A stretch of DNA of 64,000 nucleotides. It comes from Gloeocapsa sp. PCC 7428. GTDB lineage: Bacteria > Cyanobacteriota > Cyanobacteriia > Cyanobacteriales > Chroococcidiopsidaceae. Where the stretch lies: positions 3,224,001-3,288,000 of the forward strand of contig NC_019745.1 in NCBI RefSeq assembly GCF_000317555.1, in the 5' to 3' direction. This document shows, piece by piece, positions 52,635 to 62,332 of this stretch; within the stretch, counting starts at the first letter, position 1, and the number at the start of each line of letters is the position of its first letter. The translations under genes were made by a program, and so were the position numbers. The notes beneath the pieces were generated by a model, which did not search any database, had not been told where the DNA came from, and saw only the letters and a program-made list of their open reading frames with translations.

Positions 52635-53051
52635 TTAAGGGACAAAAATAACGCCTGATGGTACTCTATTAAAACGCCGATACCCTGAATCAAGAATAAC
52701 AGGATTAATTAACGTTGAATCTTGAATTTTGGGATTAACTAACACAGGATTAATCAAGGTAGAGTTAACTACTGTACCAGTTCTCCTTGTTGGCGTGGAA
52801 CTCCAAGAATTTATTGGCGCACGCCGCACAGATATTCCAGTTACGGGATCTACAGGCATAGGAGTCGGAATTGGGCTACCGTAAATAAAGGAACTGACAT
52901 TCTGCGGTTGACTGACGCCGTAAGGAACTCCTTGACCAATAAATACTGACTGCGCCGCGACTGGTGCTGATGGTATTGTCATTAACGCTGCACCAAACAA
53001 TATAGATGTTATGGCACTACCCGCCCTTAATATTTTTTGAAATTGAATCAT
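52635..53051 (-). CDS. Exported protein with a short internal repeat, function unknown
   Basis: The frame opens at a TTG (53096), but the ATG at 53051 begins a textbook signal peptide (MIQFQKILRAG, hydrophobic AITSILFGAALMTIPSA, cleavage near VAAQS), giving 138 aa. The mature protein is rich in Pro, Ser, Asn and Val, including PIPTPMPVDPVTGISVRRAP. It has a repeated phrase STLINPVLVNPKIQD then STLINPVILDS, possibly short beta strands. It ends GVIFVP. No Cys, no lipobox. I do not recognise a family. The repeat and composition suggest a periplasmic or cell-surface protein. It is convergent with argB. Confidence 0.62.
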   Translation of the reverse strand: MIQFQKILRAGSAITSILFGAALMTIPSAPVAAQSVFIGQGVPYGVSQPQNVSSFIYGSPIPTPMPVDPVTGISVRRAPINSWSSTPTRRTGTVVNSTLINPVLVNPKIQDSTLINPVILDSGYRRFNRVPSGVIFVP

Positions 53052-53170
53052 AACTTTATTACCAGTAGGTTTCACTAAGTTATTAGGTATAGCCAACTTG
53101 TAGCAATGTCTAACTATATACCTCTGCTACAATTTTATCGGTTTTACTAGTAAGATATAAATTTGGTAAC

Positions 53171-53226
53171 TGGTCATTGGTCATTAGAAAGAATAGTTAT
53201 TACCTATTACCCATTACCTATTACCA
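53171..53226. repeat. Heptamer tandem repeats (TGGTCAT and ATTACCY units)
   Basis: TGGTCAT occurs twice at 53171-53184, then ATTACCT, ATTACCC, ATTACCT, ATTACCA at 53199-53226. The second unit matches the repeat at 31937-31957. The two unit types are partly complementary in sense (GGTCAT/ATTACC), so the stretch can fold back. Confidence 0.85.
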
Positions 53227-53267
53227 TCACAAATCATCTAATATGAACGCTTATTAGGCTATCTATA

Positions 53268-55769
53268 CTACGTCAAAATAGCGCCACCCATTAATTTTTG
53301 ATAGCGATATTCCAACTCAGCTTTCATCAAACGCCAGCGTTCTAGAGTCGCATCAATTTCGATGACTTTTTCTGCGGCTGCTCTTGCCAATTCTAAAACT
53401 TCTTGATCTTCTACAAGACTTGCTAAAGTAAAGTCTGGTAAACCTGATTGTCGCGTTCCTAGAACTTCTCCAGGACCGCGAAAACGCATATCCATCTCTG
53501 AGATAAAAAAGCCATCTTGCGATTGTTCTAACACTTTTAAGCGAGATATTGCAGTCTCTGCTTTAGAATTACTCATTAAAAGACAGTAAGATTTTGCTGC
53601 ACCCCGACCAACACGACCGCGTAATTGATGCAGTTGTGATAAACCAAAACGCTCTGCATTTTCAATCATCATCACTGTTGCATTAGGTACATCAACTCCT
53701 ACTTCAATTACAGTTGTTGAAACTAAAATTTGTGTTTGGTTGTAACGAAATTGACTGATTGCGGCGTCTTTATCCGCTGAACTCATCCGACCATGAAGTA
53801 AGCCTACTTGATATTGCGGAAAAATGCTTTCTTGCAGTCGTTGATGTTCTTCAACAGCAGCACGGACATCAAGTTTTTCGGATTCTTCTACTAAAGGTAG
53901 AACAATATAAGCTTGACGCCCCTGCGCAATCTCGCGGTTAATTAAATCATAGGCGTGAGTGCGCTCTTTTCCTGATAAAACTGTTGTCTGAATTTGTTGT
54001 CTTCCTGGTGGAAGCTCGTCGATTTGACTAACATCTAAATCGCCATGCAGTGTAAGCGCGAGTGTACGCGGGATGGGAGTCGCTGTCATTGTCAAGACGT
54101 GGGGCGATTCGCCTTTTTGCTGTAATTGCGCCCGCTGTCCCACACCAAAGCGATGTTGTTCGTCAATGACAACTAAACCTAAACGCTGAAAGTTGACTTT
54201 TTCTTGAATCAACGCATGAGTACCGACTAAAAGCGGTAATTCGCCTGTTTCGAGTTGCGCGTGAATTTGACGGCGTTTTGCAGTTTTTGTAGAACCTGTT
54301 AACAGTTCTACAGGTAAATGCAACAGATTAAACCAGCCCACTAACTTGCGATAGTGTTGTTCTGCTAACACTTCGGTAGGAGCCATTAACGCTGCTTGAT
54401 AGCCTGATTGAATCGCCGCCAGGATGGCGACAACAGCAACAACGGTTTTCCCCGAACCTACATCGCCTTGTACCAAACGATTCATCGGTACTGGTTTTTG
54501 TAGGTCATCGAGGATGTCGTTAACAACTCGCGATTGAGCGTTAGTTAGTTGAAAAGGTAGGAGTTGATAAAATGTTTTTATAAGTTGCCCAGTACGCGCT
54601 AAAACTGCACCATTTTGAATTTGACGTGCTTTATGCTGGCGTTGGAGTAAACCAAGTTGTAAATAGAAAAATTCATCGAAGACTAAGCGACGTCGCGCCA
54701 CTTCTAAGGAAGTACTGTCTGCGGGAAAATGAATATTGGTGATCGCTGCTTTTAATTCCATCAAACCATACTTATCGCGCAGACGAAAGGGTAGTGGGTC
54801 TTTAAGATGGACGCACGCAGGTAAAGCCGCAGTGACAGCCTTGCGTACCATATCTGCGCCTACGCCTTCGGTCAAAGCATAAACTGGTACGACTCGACCG
54901 ATTGTTAGCGAGTCAATCGTATCTCCTGGATGTGCTAAAACTTCAATTTCGGGATCTTCTAACGTTAAACCATATTTGCTTTCTTTAACTAACCCAGAAG
55001 CAGCTACGACTGCACCCACGGGGTAGCGACGTTTTTGCTGTTCTTGCCAACCACGATGGCTATATCGCGCCCCTGCAAAAAAACGACTAATCCGAATTTG
55101 ACCAGTATTATCTTTGAGGACAAGTTCTAAAATCGTTAATTTAGGATTTCGCGGGCTATTAAAGCAAGTACAGCGCTTGACTGCGCCTAGTAACGTGACT
55201 GTCTCGCCTGCTTGAAGTTCTTTGATATTAACTTGCCGCGCGTAATCAATGTGGTCGCGAGGATAATAAAATAAAATGTCGCGTACTGTATACAACCCCA
55301 ATCGTGCTAAGTAGCCACTTCTTCTTGCTCCTATTTCGGGTAAGCTTTTGAGTGGCTGCTCTAGGTTGGGTGCAATGCGGGTTGCGGCTTCTATTGGTAG
55401 TGATTGTGTTAAAGGTGTTGTCGGCGGGAGTTTTGTTTTTGTTGAGTATGGCGATCGCTCGATTTGACTTTGCTCGCTTGTGACATTTTCTCCCCGCTGA
55501 TATCGTTGTGTATGATACACGCATCTGCGTGCTTCCGCGACTAGGTGTTGTCGTTCTTCTAGTGGCAATTCGGGATATTTCGCAAATTGTGCCGCGATTT
55601 CTTGCCAGCGCTGACGTTCATCTGATGGCAGAGTCAGCGGAGGTTTACCAAAACTGAGACAGAGAAATTCACTAAAGCGATATTGCTTGCCTATTAAATC
55701 AGCGAAGCCGCGTTCTGCTTCTACTGCCAACGCTTTTTGCAATCGCCCTAAATCTAGTGATTCTGTCAT
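53268..55769 (-). CDS. recG: ATP-dependent DNA helicase RecG
   Basis: Branch-migration helicase that regresses stalled forks and processes recombination intermediates. 833 aa, longer than E. coli RecG (about 690) because of an N-terminal extension of about 125 residues, usual in cyanobacteria. The wedge/OB domain is at about 150-290 (TVLLGAVKRCTCFNSPRNPK). Helicase motifs: QGDVGSGKTVVAVVAILAAI (I), MAPTEVLAEQHYRKL (Ia), VGTHALIQE, VVIDEQHRFGVGQRAQL (II, DEQH), TMTATPIPRTLAL (III), ILVSTTVIEVGVDVPNATVM (V), and QLRGRVGRGAAKSYCLLM (VI). All are intact. It is downstream of the rpsB-tsf block and a hypothetical gene, same strand. Confidence 0.97.
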   Translation of the reverse strand: MTESLDLGRLQKALAVEAERGFADLIGKQYRFSEFLCLSFGKPPLTLPSDERQRWQEIAAQFAKYPELPLEERQHLVAEARRCVYHTQRYQRGENVTSEQSQIERSPYSTKTKLPPTTPLTQSLPIEAATRIAPNLEQPLKSLPEIGARRSGYLARLGLYTVRDILFYYPRDHIDYARQVNIKELQAGETVTLLGAVKRCTCFNSPRNPKLTILELVLKDNTGQIRISRFFAGARYSHRGWQEQQKRRYPVGAVVAASGLVKESKYGLTLEDPEIEVLAHPGDTIDSLTIGRVVPVYALTEGVGADMVRKAVTAALPACVHLKDPLPFRLRDKYGLMELKAAITNIHFPADSTSLEVARRRLVFDEFFYLQLGLLQRQHKARQIQNGAVLARTGQLIKTFYQLLPFQLTNAQSRVVNDILDDLQKPVPMNRLVQGDVGSGKTVVAVVAILAAIQSGYQAALMAPTEVLAEQHYRKLVGWFNLLHLPVELLTGSTKTAKRRQIHAQLETGELPLLVGTHALIQEKVNFQRLGLVVIDEQHRFGVGQRAQLQQKGESPHVLTMTATPIPRTLALTLHGDLDVSQIDELPPGRQQIQTTVLSGKERTHAYDLINREIAQGRQAYIVLPLVEESEKLDVRAAVEEHQRLQESIFPQYQVGLLHGRMSSADKDAAISQFRYNQTQILVSTTVIEVGVDVPNATVMMIENAERFGLSQLHQLRGRVGRGAAKSYCLLMSNSKAETAISRLKVLEQSQDGFFISEMDMRFRGPGEVLGTRQSGLPDFTLASLVEDQEVLELARAAAEKVIEIDATLERWRLMKAELEYRYQKLMGGAILT

Positions 55770-55946
55770 ACAGCAGGGGTCAGAGGTCGGATGTCGGATT
55801 ATGAGTTCTCGGTGTTGAATGTTGAGATAAGAAGTAAATTAAAAACTCAAAACTTGAATAGTGTTTTAAGCTTTACTTCTATTACTATAAGAAATTGGCT
55901 GAGCCGCGATCGCCCAATCCCCTTTATAACTTTATAGTACGCACTG

Positions 55947-56798
55947 CTAATCTTCAAACCAGCTTGCCCGCCACGCTGCTTCGGCTTCGGCAACGGCTTG
56001 CTCGCGTTGTTTTCTATAATATTCTTTCAATAAAGCACGGCTTCGGGTTTCTAGCTGACGAATCTGGTTACGCTTAGTTCTAAGTGTCGCATCTGCAAAT
56101 TCAATCTCGCCTAGCCTTAGATAAATTGCGACAAGCGTTGTCACACTAGACTCTTCTTGCTCGCTGTTGCTTTCTGCTTCTACTAATAAGTTTAACAAGT
56201 TCGGCGGTCCCGCCGTTGCTTCTGCTGGAAGTTCAGGGGCGTTTAACGCTGCATCGAGTAGTGGAAAGGGAAGATTCTGTGGTAAAATCTTCGCTTGCTG
56301 AAGTAAATAGTTGATTTCCCGCGAAATTGTTTTTAGTTGCAAAGCGATCGCCTGCTCGATATTTTGTTGCCACTTGATAAGCTCGATCGGATTTGCAGGA
56401 AATTTAAGTATTGTGCTAGGAGTTGATGGTTGAGGGCTAACAGATTCCAACAACGCCGCTTCAGTCGCTTCTAGCTGAATGTCTTCTTTAATTTCTTCTT
56501 CTGAGTTTTCTTTCGCTTTAACCTGTGAAGAAATTGTTAACAACTGCTCAGTAGCTTCTCGTATGACCTGGCGTATGTCTTGCTGCAATTGTTGCCGCTG
56601 ATTAAAAGATAAACTCAAAAACGCTTCTGGGTAGCCCTGCGTACACAAGTGATAAGTTGCTAAAACTGCTTGCTGTCGTATAGCTTGCCCTAAAGCGATG
56701 AAATAACTTTTGTAAGCCACGTAAAGTTCTTCTGCTAGAACTCGACACGCTTCTTCTAAAGCTGCAATCTCTCGTTTAATTTGTTCAATTGTTGCCAT
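55947..56798 (-). CDS. Helical protein of unknown function between tsf and recG
   Basis: A 283-aa soluble protein with no motif I recognise. It starts MATIEQIKREIAALEEACRV, a heptad-like helix, followed by AEELYVAYKSYFIALGQAIR and QQAVLATYHLCTQGYPEAFL. The middle has many Gln/Glu/Ala (about 90-115 is acidic). The end, TRKNQIRQLETRSRALLKEY-like sequence followed by YRKQREQAVAEAEAAWRASW, is a long charged helix. No signal peptide or membrane span. The same-strand position between tsf and recG suggests a shared transcript, but not function. I recall similar hypothetical proteins in other cyanobacteria. Confidence 0.72.
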   Translation of the reverse strand: MATIEQIKREIAALEEACRVLAEELYVAYKSYFIALGQAIRQQAVLATYHLCTQGYPEAFLSLSFNQRQQLQQDIRQVIREATEQLLTISSQVKAKENSEEEIKEDIQLEATEAALLESVSPQPSTPSTILKFPANPIELIKWQQNIEQAIALQLKTISREINYLLQQAKILPQNLPFPLLDAALNAPELPAEATAGPPNLLNLLVEAESNSEQEESSVTTLVAIYLRLGEIEFADATLRTKRNQIRQLETRSRALLKEYYRKQREQAVAEAEAAWRASWFED

Positions 56799-56910
56799 TA
56801 CCTCAAAAACTAAGGAGCCAAAGGTCGGGGATCAGGGGTCAGGGAGTTATAAGCCGTGAAGTATGACTAGTTATTCAAAACTCAAAACTAATTACTACTC
56901 ACTAGTCACC

Positions 56911-56938
56911 CTGACCTCTGACCTCTAAACCCTAACCC
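56911..56938. repeat. Heptamer tandem repeat (CTGACCT unit)
   Basis: Units in order: CTGACCT, CTGACCT, CTAAACC, CTAACCC, immediately downstream of tsf. Further degenerate reversed copies lie at 56820-56850 in the same gap. Confidence 0.75.
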
Positions 56939-56944
56939 CCAATT

Positions 56945-57604
56945 CTACTTACTACCCATTTGCGCAGCAACTTCTTCTGCAAAGTTACTTTCTTGCTTTT
57001 CGATACCTTCGCCTAAGACAAAGCGGACAAAGCGACGCACTTGGATATTTTCACCCAACTGCGCGATCGCCTGTTTCACTAAATCTTCCACAGAAATGTT
57101 TTGATCCCGAATATACGGCTGATCCATCAAAGTCATCTCTTTCAGGCGTTTTTCAATTCGACCTTGAACGATTTTTTCTTTGATGTTGTCTGGCTTTTTC
57201 GCCAGATCGTCACGCCCCATTTCAATTTCTTTTTCTTTTTGGACGATATCAGCTGGGATATCTTCTACTTTGACATACTCGACATTCGGGCAAGCCGCTA
57301 CCTGCATGGCGATATTCCGCACCAGCGTTTGGAATTCTTCACGACGAGCCACGAAGTCGGTTTCGCAGTTAACTTCTACTAACACACCAACTCTACCGCC
57401 AGTGTGGATATAGCTACCTACGAGTCCTTCTGCTGCTACGCGTCCAGCTTTTTTGTCAGCAGAGGTGATACCTTTTTGCCGCAGCCATTCGATGGCTTTG
57501 TCCATATCACCATTGTTTTCTTTCAGCGCCTTTTTGCAATCCATCATTCCAGCGCCGGTTCTTTCGCGTAGCTCTTTGACGACTTGTGCAGATATTTCCG
57601 CCAT
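56945..57604 (-). CDS. tsf: Translation elongation factor Ts
   Basis: Nucleotide exchange factor that releases GDP from EF-Tu. 219 aa, the short cyanobacterial/chloroplast-type form (E. coli has 282). The N-terminal UBA-like module is typical ([20 protein letters not shown], then [15 protein letters not shown]). The core has [20 protein letters not shown], with the TDFV motif that contacts EF-Tu, and [20 protein letters not shown]; the C-terminal coiled-coil subdomain of E. coli EF-Ts is reduced. It lies 61 bp after rpsB, the usual operon. Confidence 0.97.
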   Translation of the reverse strand: MAEISAQVVKELRERTGAGMMDCKKALKENNGDMDKAIEWLRQKGITSADKKAGRVAAEGLVGSYIHTGGRVGVLVEVNCETDFVARREEFQTLVRNIAMQVAACPNVEYVKVEDIPADIVQKEKEIEMGRDDLAKKPDNIKEKIVQGRIEKRLKEMTLMDQPYIRDQNISVEDLVKQAIAQLGENIQVRRFVRFVLGEGIEKQESNFAEEVAAQMGSK

Positions 57605-57665
57605 CTTGCCTCAATTTCCTACTTAACTAAATTCGAGCTTTTAGGTCACATTCCCAAAAGCTATT

Positions 57666-58481
57666 TTATTCTTCTTCGTCTTCGGCTGGTTCTGCTTCCT
57701 CATCTGGTAGCAGTGAGTCAGTGTATTCGACTTCGCTTTCGTCGTAATCGAGGTCTTCCTCCGCACCTTCGTAGTCGTATTCCTCTTCTACGTCTAGCTG
57801 ACCGTGACGCCCTTCATAAATCGCGTCGGCTAACTTACCAACAATCAGCTTGATCGAACGAATCGCGTCATCGTTGGCTGGAATCGGAACATCAACAACA
57901 TCGGGATCGCAGTTAGTATCTAGCATTGATACAATTTGAATTCCTAGTTTTTGACATTCTTGCACGGCGTTATATTCCCGACGCTGGTCTACAATCACAA
58001 CCACATCAGGAATTTTCCGCATCATTTTGATGCCGCCCAGATACTTCTGTAGCTTTGCCATCTCGCGGCGCAGTACCGAAGCTTCTTTTTTTGGTAACAA
58101 GTCTAGCGCTCCGCTTTCTTCGCGGCGCTCCAAGTCTTTTAACCGCTCGGCACGCGTTTTGATTGTTGTCCAGTTCGTTAGCATTCCGCCTAACCATCTT
58201 TGGTTGACGTAGTACGAACCGCAGCGCGCGGCTTCTTGCGCGATGATTCCTGCTGCTTGCCGCTTTGTCCCAACAAAGAGGAACTTTTTACCCTGTTCAG
58301 CCGCAGTGCGCGTGTACTGGTACGCTTCATCCATCAACTGGGCAGTTTGTACCAAGTCGATGATATGCACTCCGTTACGTGAAGTATAGATATAAGGAGC
58401 CATTTTCGGATTCCACCGTCGGGTTTGATGCCCAAAGTGAACCCCTGCCTCCATCATTTGCGCCAATGAGACAACTGGCAT
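57666..58481 (-). CDS. rpsB: 30S ribosomal protein S2
   Basis: Structural protein of the small subunit that helps S1 bind. 271 aa. Typical parts: [80 protein letters not shown], and [20 protein letters not shown] then [20 protein letters not shown]. After about residue 225 an acidic extension rich in Glu, Asp and Tyr runs to the end ([20 protein letters not shown]). This tail is longer than in E. coli and seen in some cyanobacteria; its role is unknown. The 5' leader carries a strong hairpin (58510-58555). Confidence 0.97.
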   Translation of the reverse strand: MPVVSLAQMMEAGVHFGHQTRRWNPKMAPYIYTSRNGVHIIDLVQTAQLMDEAYQYTRTAAEQGKKFLFVGTKRQAAGIIAQEAARCGSYYVNQRWLGGMLTNWTTIKTRAERLKDLERREESGALDLLPKKEASVLRREMAKLQKYLGGIKMMRKIPDVVVIVDQRREYNAVQECQKLGIQIVSMLDTNCDPDVVDVPIPANDDAIRSIKLIVGKLADAIYEGRHGQLDVEEEYDYEGAEEDLDYDESEVEYTDSLLPDEEAEPAEDEEE

Positions 58482-58509
58482 ATTTTCTCCTAATTTCGGG
58501 TTAATCCTC

Positions 58510-58555
58510 CATCCAGGTGTATTTCCTTACCGGAAACACCCGAAAAAACTGGATG
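58510..58555 (-). promoter_or_regulatory. Folded 5' leader of rpsB
   Basis: Within 75 bases of the rpsB start, CATCCAG (58510-58516) pairs with CTGGATG (58549-58555). Inside, GGTGT (58516-58520) pairs with ACACC (58536-58540) and TTCC (58523-58526) with GGAA (58532-58535), leaving a short loop. Ribosomal-protein leaders often fold to let the protein repress its own operon, so S2 autoregulation is a reasonable guess. It could instead be the terminator of an upstream transcript, but no T run follows on the minus strand. Confidence 0.55.
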
Positions 58556-58597
58556 TGTGATTTTGGTCAACTCTACTAGTGTATCATATCAAAAGCT

Positions 58598-59548
58598 CTA
58601 CTTGGCGCGGTCAGCAGACTGCATTTGCGCGTAAGCCGAATATACACCTTGAACGTTGTACCAATTCAGAAAAATTCGCGCAATTTCTAGGGCTAATTGC
58701 GGTTTACCCTGGTCAATCAACCACTGAAGTACAGGTGCTAAGCTACGTTCATTAAGATTGCCACCCAGCGAAAGCAATCCCCAAAGCAAACGGTGCAGCC
58801 AAGTCATTTGAATCATCATCCGCACTTCCCAAATCGGGTGTTTTTGATAAAACAACACACCCATGCGCCCGCGTTGAATTTCCTTTTCGATCAGGTTAGG
58901 AATTTGCTTGAGGTTAAACGGCGGATGCCAGTGATAGCCAACTGCGGCAGGGCATTTGATGAGTTTTAAGCCTAATTGTTTTAACCGTACTCCGAGTTCT
59001 AAATCTTCCCAGCCATAAAGTTGAAATCGCGTATCAAACAACCCTGCTTTGTCCAACCAATGCCGCGCGATCGCCACATTCCCCGTCGCAAAATAAGCCG
59101 CAGAAAAGTCCGTAATTTTGTACGGTTCGGCTGTAGGATCGGCAAAATTGCAAGTGTTGATTACAAGACCATAGGTAAAAACGCGATCGCTACCATAGGT
59201 TTGTTGTCCTTGCTGTAATCCATCAGCGTGTGCTTGGAGAAAATTTTCTGTAACAACAAGGTCGCTATCAATAAAAATAATCGTATCGCCCTGCGCGTGT
59301 TCTACACCCAAATTACGCGCGGCTGCTGGTCCTTGGTGGTTTTGTAGAAGCGATCGCACGTGCGGAAACTCCGCAGCATTGTCTTGCAGCCACTCTAACG
59401 TGCCGTCAGTCGAACCATCGTCTACTAAGACAACTTCGTAGCCCTCAATGGCGCTATCAGCCGCTAAATTCTGGCGTTCGAGCGCTTTTAAGCACTTCGC
59501 TAAAATCGGCTGACGATTGTAAGTTGGAATCACAACACTAAAAAACAC
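58598..59548 (-). CDS. Family 2 glycosyltransferase (rhamnosyl/galactosyl-type)
   Basis: A 316-aa GT-A glycosyltransferase. The frame opens at GTG 59566, but a GTG six codons later (59548) is preceded by GGGGGAAG at good spacing and begins directly with the family strand (MFFSVVIPTYNRQP). Motifs: VVLVDDGSTDGTLEWLQDNA, NHQGPAAARNLGVEHA, the DxD in IIFIDSDLVVTENF, and LYGWEDLELGVRLKQLG, the C-terminal ED block of the chondroitin-synthase/galactosyltransferase-like subgroup. The end is a helical region. Transcribed toward rpsB, but separated by the folded leader. Acceptor and donor unknown. Confidence 0.88.
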   Translation of the reverse strand: MFFSVVIPTYNRQPILAKCLKALERQNLAADSAIEGYEVVLVDDGSTDGTLEWLQDNAAEFPHVRSLLQNHQGPAAARNLGVEHAQGDTIIFIDSDLVVTENFLQAHADGLQQGQQTYGSDRVFTYGLVINTCNFADPTAEPYKITDFSAAYFATGNVAIARHWLDKAGLFDTRFQLYGWEDLELGVRLKQLGLKLIKCPAAVGYHWHPPFNLKQIPNLIEKEIQRGRMGVLFYQKHPIWEVRMMIQMTWLHRLLWGLLSLGGNLNERSLAPVLQWLIDQGKPQLALEIARIFLNWYNVQGVYSAYAQMQSADRAK

Positions 59549-59795
59549 GCTTCCCCCTAGCACCACCTACAAAAGTCATCATAAAGCGATTAGCTGGACT
59601 TGCTGACGGTAAGCTTGCTAATGGTTCTGTCGTCATGAATTTTACCCGTTGATACTATTGCCGCAGAGTCCTAGCAAACCATAACTGATCGTGGCTTATG
59701 ACGGAATGACAAATAATTCTGTGCCATGGCTGACAAGAATGCGCCTAAATTAGTTAGATAATAATCACTCGTTGTTGTGCCAAATCGAGGAATCA

Positions 59796-60998
59796 ATGGG
59801 TCGTGCTACTAAAGTTGTCCTGGCATACTCTGGTGGAGTAGATACTTCTGTCTGTATTCCCTATCTCAAACATGAATGGGACGTTGCCGAAGTGATTACC
59901 TTAGCCGCAGATTTAGGACAGGGAGATGAATTAGAGCCAATTAAACAAAAAGCGCTGCAATCAGGTGCAAGCGAATCACTCGTCATTGATGCACAAGAAA
60001 GCTTTGTCAAAGATTATGCGTTTCCAGCAATTCAGGCAAATGCTTTGTATGAAAACCGCTATCCGCTTTCGACGGCTTTGGCGCGTCCATTAATCGCGAA
60101 GCTTTTGGTAGAAGCCGCACAAAAGTATGGTGCCGATGCCGTCGCGCATGGTTGCACTGGTAAAGGTAACGATCAAGTCCGATTTGATGTTTCCATTGCT
60201 GCACTTAACCCGAATTTGAAAGTATTAGCCCCAGCGCGCGAATGGGGAATGAGTCGTGAGGAAACAATCGCATACGGCGAACGTTTTGGGATTCCTGCAC
60301 CTGTCAAAAAATCTTCTCCTTATAGTATCGACCGTAATTTACTCGGTCGCAGTATTGAAGCCGGACCATTAGAAGATCCCCGCACCGAACCACTCGAAGA
60401 AATTTATTTGATGACAAAGGCGATCGCCGATACTCCCGATACGCCAGAGTATGTTGAAATCAGCTTTGAGCAAGGTATTCCTACGCAACTCAATGGAGAA
60501 GCGATCGCACCTGTAAAACTCATCGCTCAACTTAACCAAATTGCAGGCAATCACGGCGTTGGGCGGATTGACATGGTAGAAAACCGCTTGGTTGGGATCA
60601 AATCACGGGAAATTTACGAAACACCAGCATTATTAGTTTTGATTCAAGCACACCGCGATTTAGAAAGTCTCACACTCACGGCAGATGTCACGCACTACAA
60701 GCGTGGTATCGAAGAAACTTACAGCCAAATGATTTATAACGGGCTGTGGTATAGTCCGCTTAAAGGTGCGCTTGATGCGTTTGTGCAAAAAACTCAAGAG
60801 CGCGTATCGGGTACTGTGCGCCTTAAATTCTTTAAAGGAAACGCAACAATTGTCGGACGCTGGTCTGATAATTCGCTCTACACTCCAGATCTAGCGACTT
60901 ACGGCGCTGACGATCAATTCGATCACAAAGCCGCAGAAGGTTTTATCTACGTTTGGGGACTACCAACTCGAATTTGGTCAAAGCAAGTGCGAGGTTAG
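59796..60998 (+). CDS. argG: Argininosuccinate synthase
   Basis: Joins citrulline and aspartate with ATP in arginine synthesis, the step before argH. The frame opens earlier (59772), but the ATG at 59796 has CGAGGA just upstream and matches the family start ([20 protein letters not shown]), giving 400 aa, the usual size. Motifs: the PP-loop [29 protein letters not shown] with the aspartate/citrulline-site residues, [20 protein letters not shown], and [20 protein letters not shown]. argB lies 7 kb upstream on the same strand, not in an operon. Confidence 0.97.
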   Translation: MGRATKVVLAYSGGVDTSVCIPYLKHEWDVAEVITLAADLGQGDELEPIKQKALQSGASESLVIDAQESFVKDYAFPAIQANALYENRYPLSTALARPLIAKLLVEAAQKYGADAVAHGCTGKGNDQVRFDVSIAALNPNLKVLAPAREWGMSREETIAYGERFGIPAPVKKSSPYSIDRNLLGRSIEAGPLEDPRTEPLEEIYLMTKAIADTPDTPEYVEISFEQGIPTQLNGEAIAPVKLIAQLNQIAGNHGVGRIDMVENRLVGIKSREIYETPALLVLIQAHRDLESLTLTADVTHYKRGIEETYSQMIYNGLWYSPLKGALDAFVQKTQERVSGTVRLKFFKGNATIVGRWSDNSLYTPDLATYGADDQFDHKAAEGFIYVWGLPTRIWSKQVRG

Positions 60999-60999
60999 G

Positions 61000-61085
61000 A
61001 GTATGGAGAGTATGGGGAGTGTGGGAGTTTTGGCGAGATTAAGATACGATTTTCCTACAACCCTACAACCCTCCTACTCTCCGCT
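61000..61085. repeat. Low-complexity GGAGTATGG / CCTACTCTCC stretch between argG and the DedA gene
   Basis: After the argG stop there are direct copies of GGAGTATGG, AGAGTATGG, GGAGTGTGG, and 40 bp later the partly complementary ACAACCCTACAACCCTCCTACTCTCC. The halves can pair imperfectly, making a long hairpin between two convergent genes. Confidence 0.55.
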
Positions 61086-61086
61086 C

Positions 61087-61719
61087 TTAATCTTCACTCG
61101 CAACTTTCTTAACTTGGCGCGACTCCCACCACAAGGGAACAACAATCCAAGCGATCGCAACAACTAAGGCGAGAATCGCAAATTCACCTACCCAAGAAAC
61201 CAATTGTTCTAAAGATACAACCTGTCCGACAAAGAAAGCTAAAGTCACCATCACAGATGCCCATACGGCTGCTCCAGCTAAGTTGTAAACGAAGAACTGA
61301 GCAAAAGACATCCCAGCTATTCCGGCTAATAATCCCGAAAAAATGCGTAGTAAAGCAATAAATCGCCCAAAGAAGACGGCTTTGGTTGCATTTTGACTGA
61401 ATTTGTCCTTCAATTCTTCCAACCGCACTGCGGGGATGCGAAAAAAGCCAGCAACGCGAAGAATAAATTCCCAACCAGTATATCTGCCAATCCAATATCC
61501 ACAAGTGCCACCAAGAACCGCGCCAAAAATGGCACTACCAAGCACAAACCAATAATTCAGTTCCTTGCTACCAGCTAGAAAACCTCCAATCAACGTTACG
61601 GTTTCTCCTGGAATGGGAATACCTAAGTTTTCTAGCAAGATCCCTATAAATATTGCCCAGTAGCCGTAATGATGCGCAAACTCCTGGATTTTCTCCAGTG
61701 ATACAAACTCCAGAGACAT
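61087..61719 (-). CDS. DedA family membrane protein
   Basis: A 210-aa integral membrane protein of the DedA family; some members are now regarded as undecaprenyl-phosphate or phospholipid transporters/scramblases. Features: the re-entrant loop ENLGIPIPGETVTLIGGFLA with the conserved Glu (about residue 40), the GYWIGRYTGWEFILRVAGF segment, the conserved Arg motif in AVFFGRFIALLRIFSGLLAG (about 110-129), and GAAVWASVMVTLAFFVGQVV. Both Glu and Arg residues needed by the family are present. It has a short basic C-terminus. It converges with argG. The transported lipid is not known here; an undecaprenyl carrier link to the exopolysaccharide genes is possible but unproven. Confidence 0.9.
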   Translation of the reverse strand: MSLEFVSLEKIQEFAHHYGYWAIFIGILLENLGIPIPGETVTLIGGFLAGSKELNYWFVLGSAIFGAVLGGTCGYWIGRYTGWEFILRVAGFFRIPAVRLEELKDKFSQNATKAVFFGRFIALLRIFSGLLAGIAGMSFAQFFVYNLAGAAVWASVMVTLAFFVGQVVSLEQLVSWVGEFAILALVVAIAWIVVPLWWESRQVKKVASED

Positions 61720-62332
61720 TCCCGCAGCCTTTACAAAGTTTTACGTTTTCTCCATCTTGACGCGGTTTTGCTTAGGGTGTCAATTAAGGAAATACGATGA
61801 GCAATAAAATCTACCTTTTGTTGAGTTGCTCGTAAAGAGTAACGCAAAGGCTCAAACCTTTAATTATCTTTAAAATCTTTTATGTCCTAATACTACTTCA
61901 CAAAAACTTTAAATAAGTGCCGCTGCCGCATAAAGATTCCGTAAAGCTCCCCAAAACTACTGAAATCATTTTGTACCAGTGTTTATAGTAGGGGGATTAA
62001 AACCTATGTCTGTAGAATTGTATTAAGTCAACAAGCATGAGCTATTGATGACGACATAAGCCAATACTGCCGATTATAGGGCGATAGTTGAAGTAATGTT
62101 ACAAAAACAACAATCTATTTAGTGTTATCAGTGGCATACTTCTTTCATCTCATCATAAAAAGCAACTGCTTTTACATAAATAGGCGCAAGCATTCGTTTC
62201 ATCTAAAGACTGCATCCGTATAAATAACAATCCATAGAATGGGTATTTTTACAAGTTGCTTTTCCAAAGGATGAAACTTTTTAATTTTTTGGATTCTGCG
62301 CTCAACTTCTTAACCACATAACGACAAGGTAT
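61720..62332. other. Intergenic region between the DedA and STAS genes
   Basis: About 610 bases between divergent genes, AT-rich, with stops in all frames. It should hold both promoters. I see no ORF, repeat or convincing hairpin. Confidence 0.4.
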
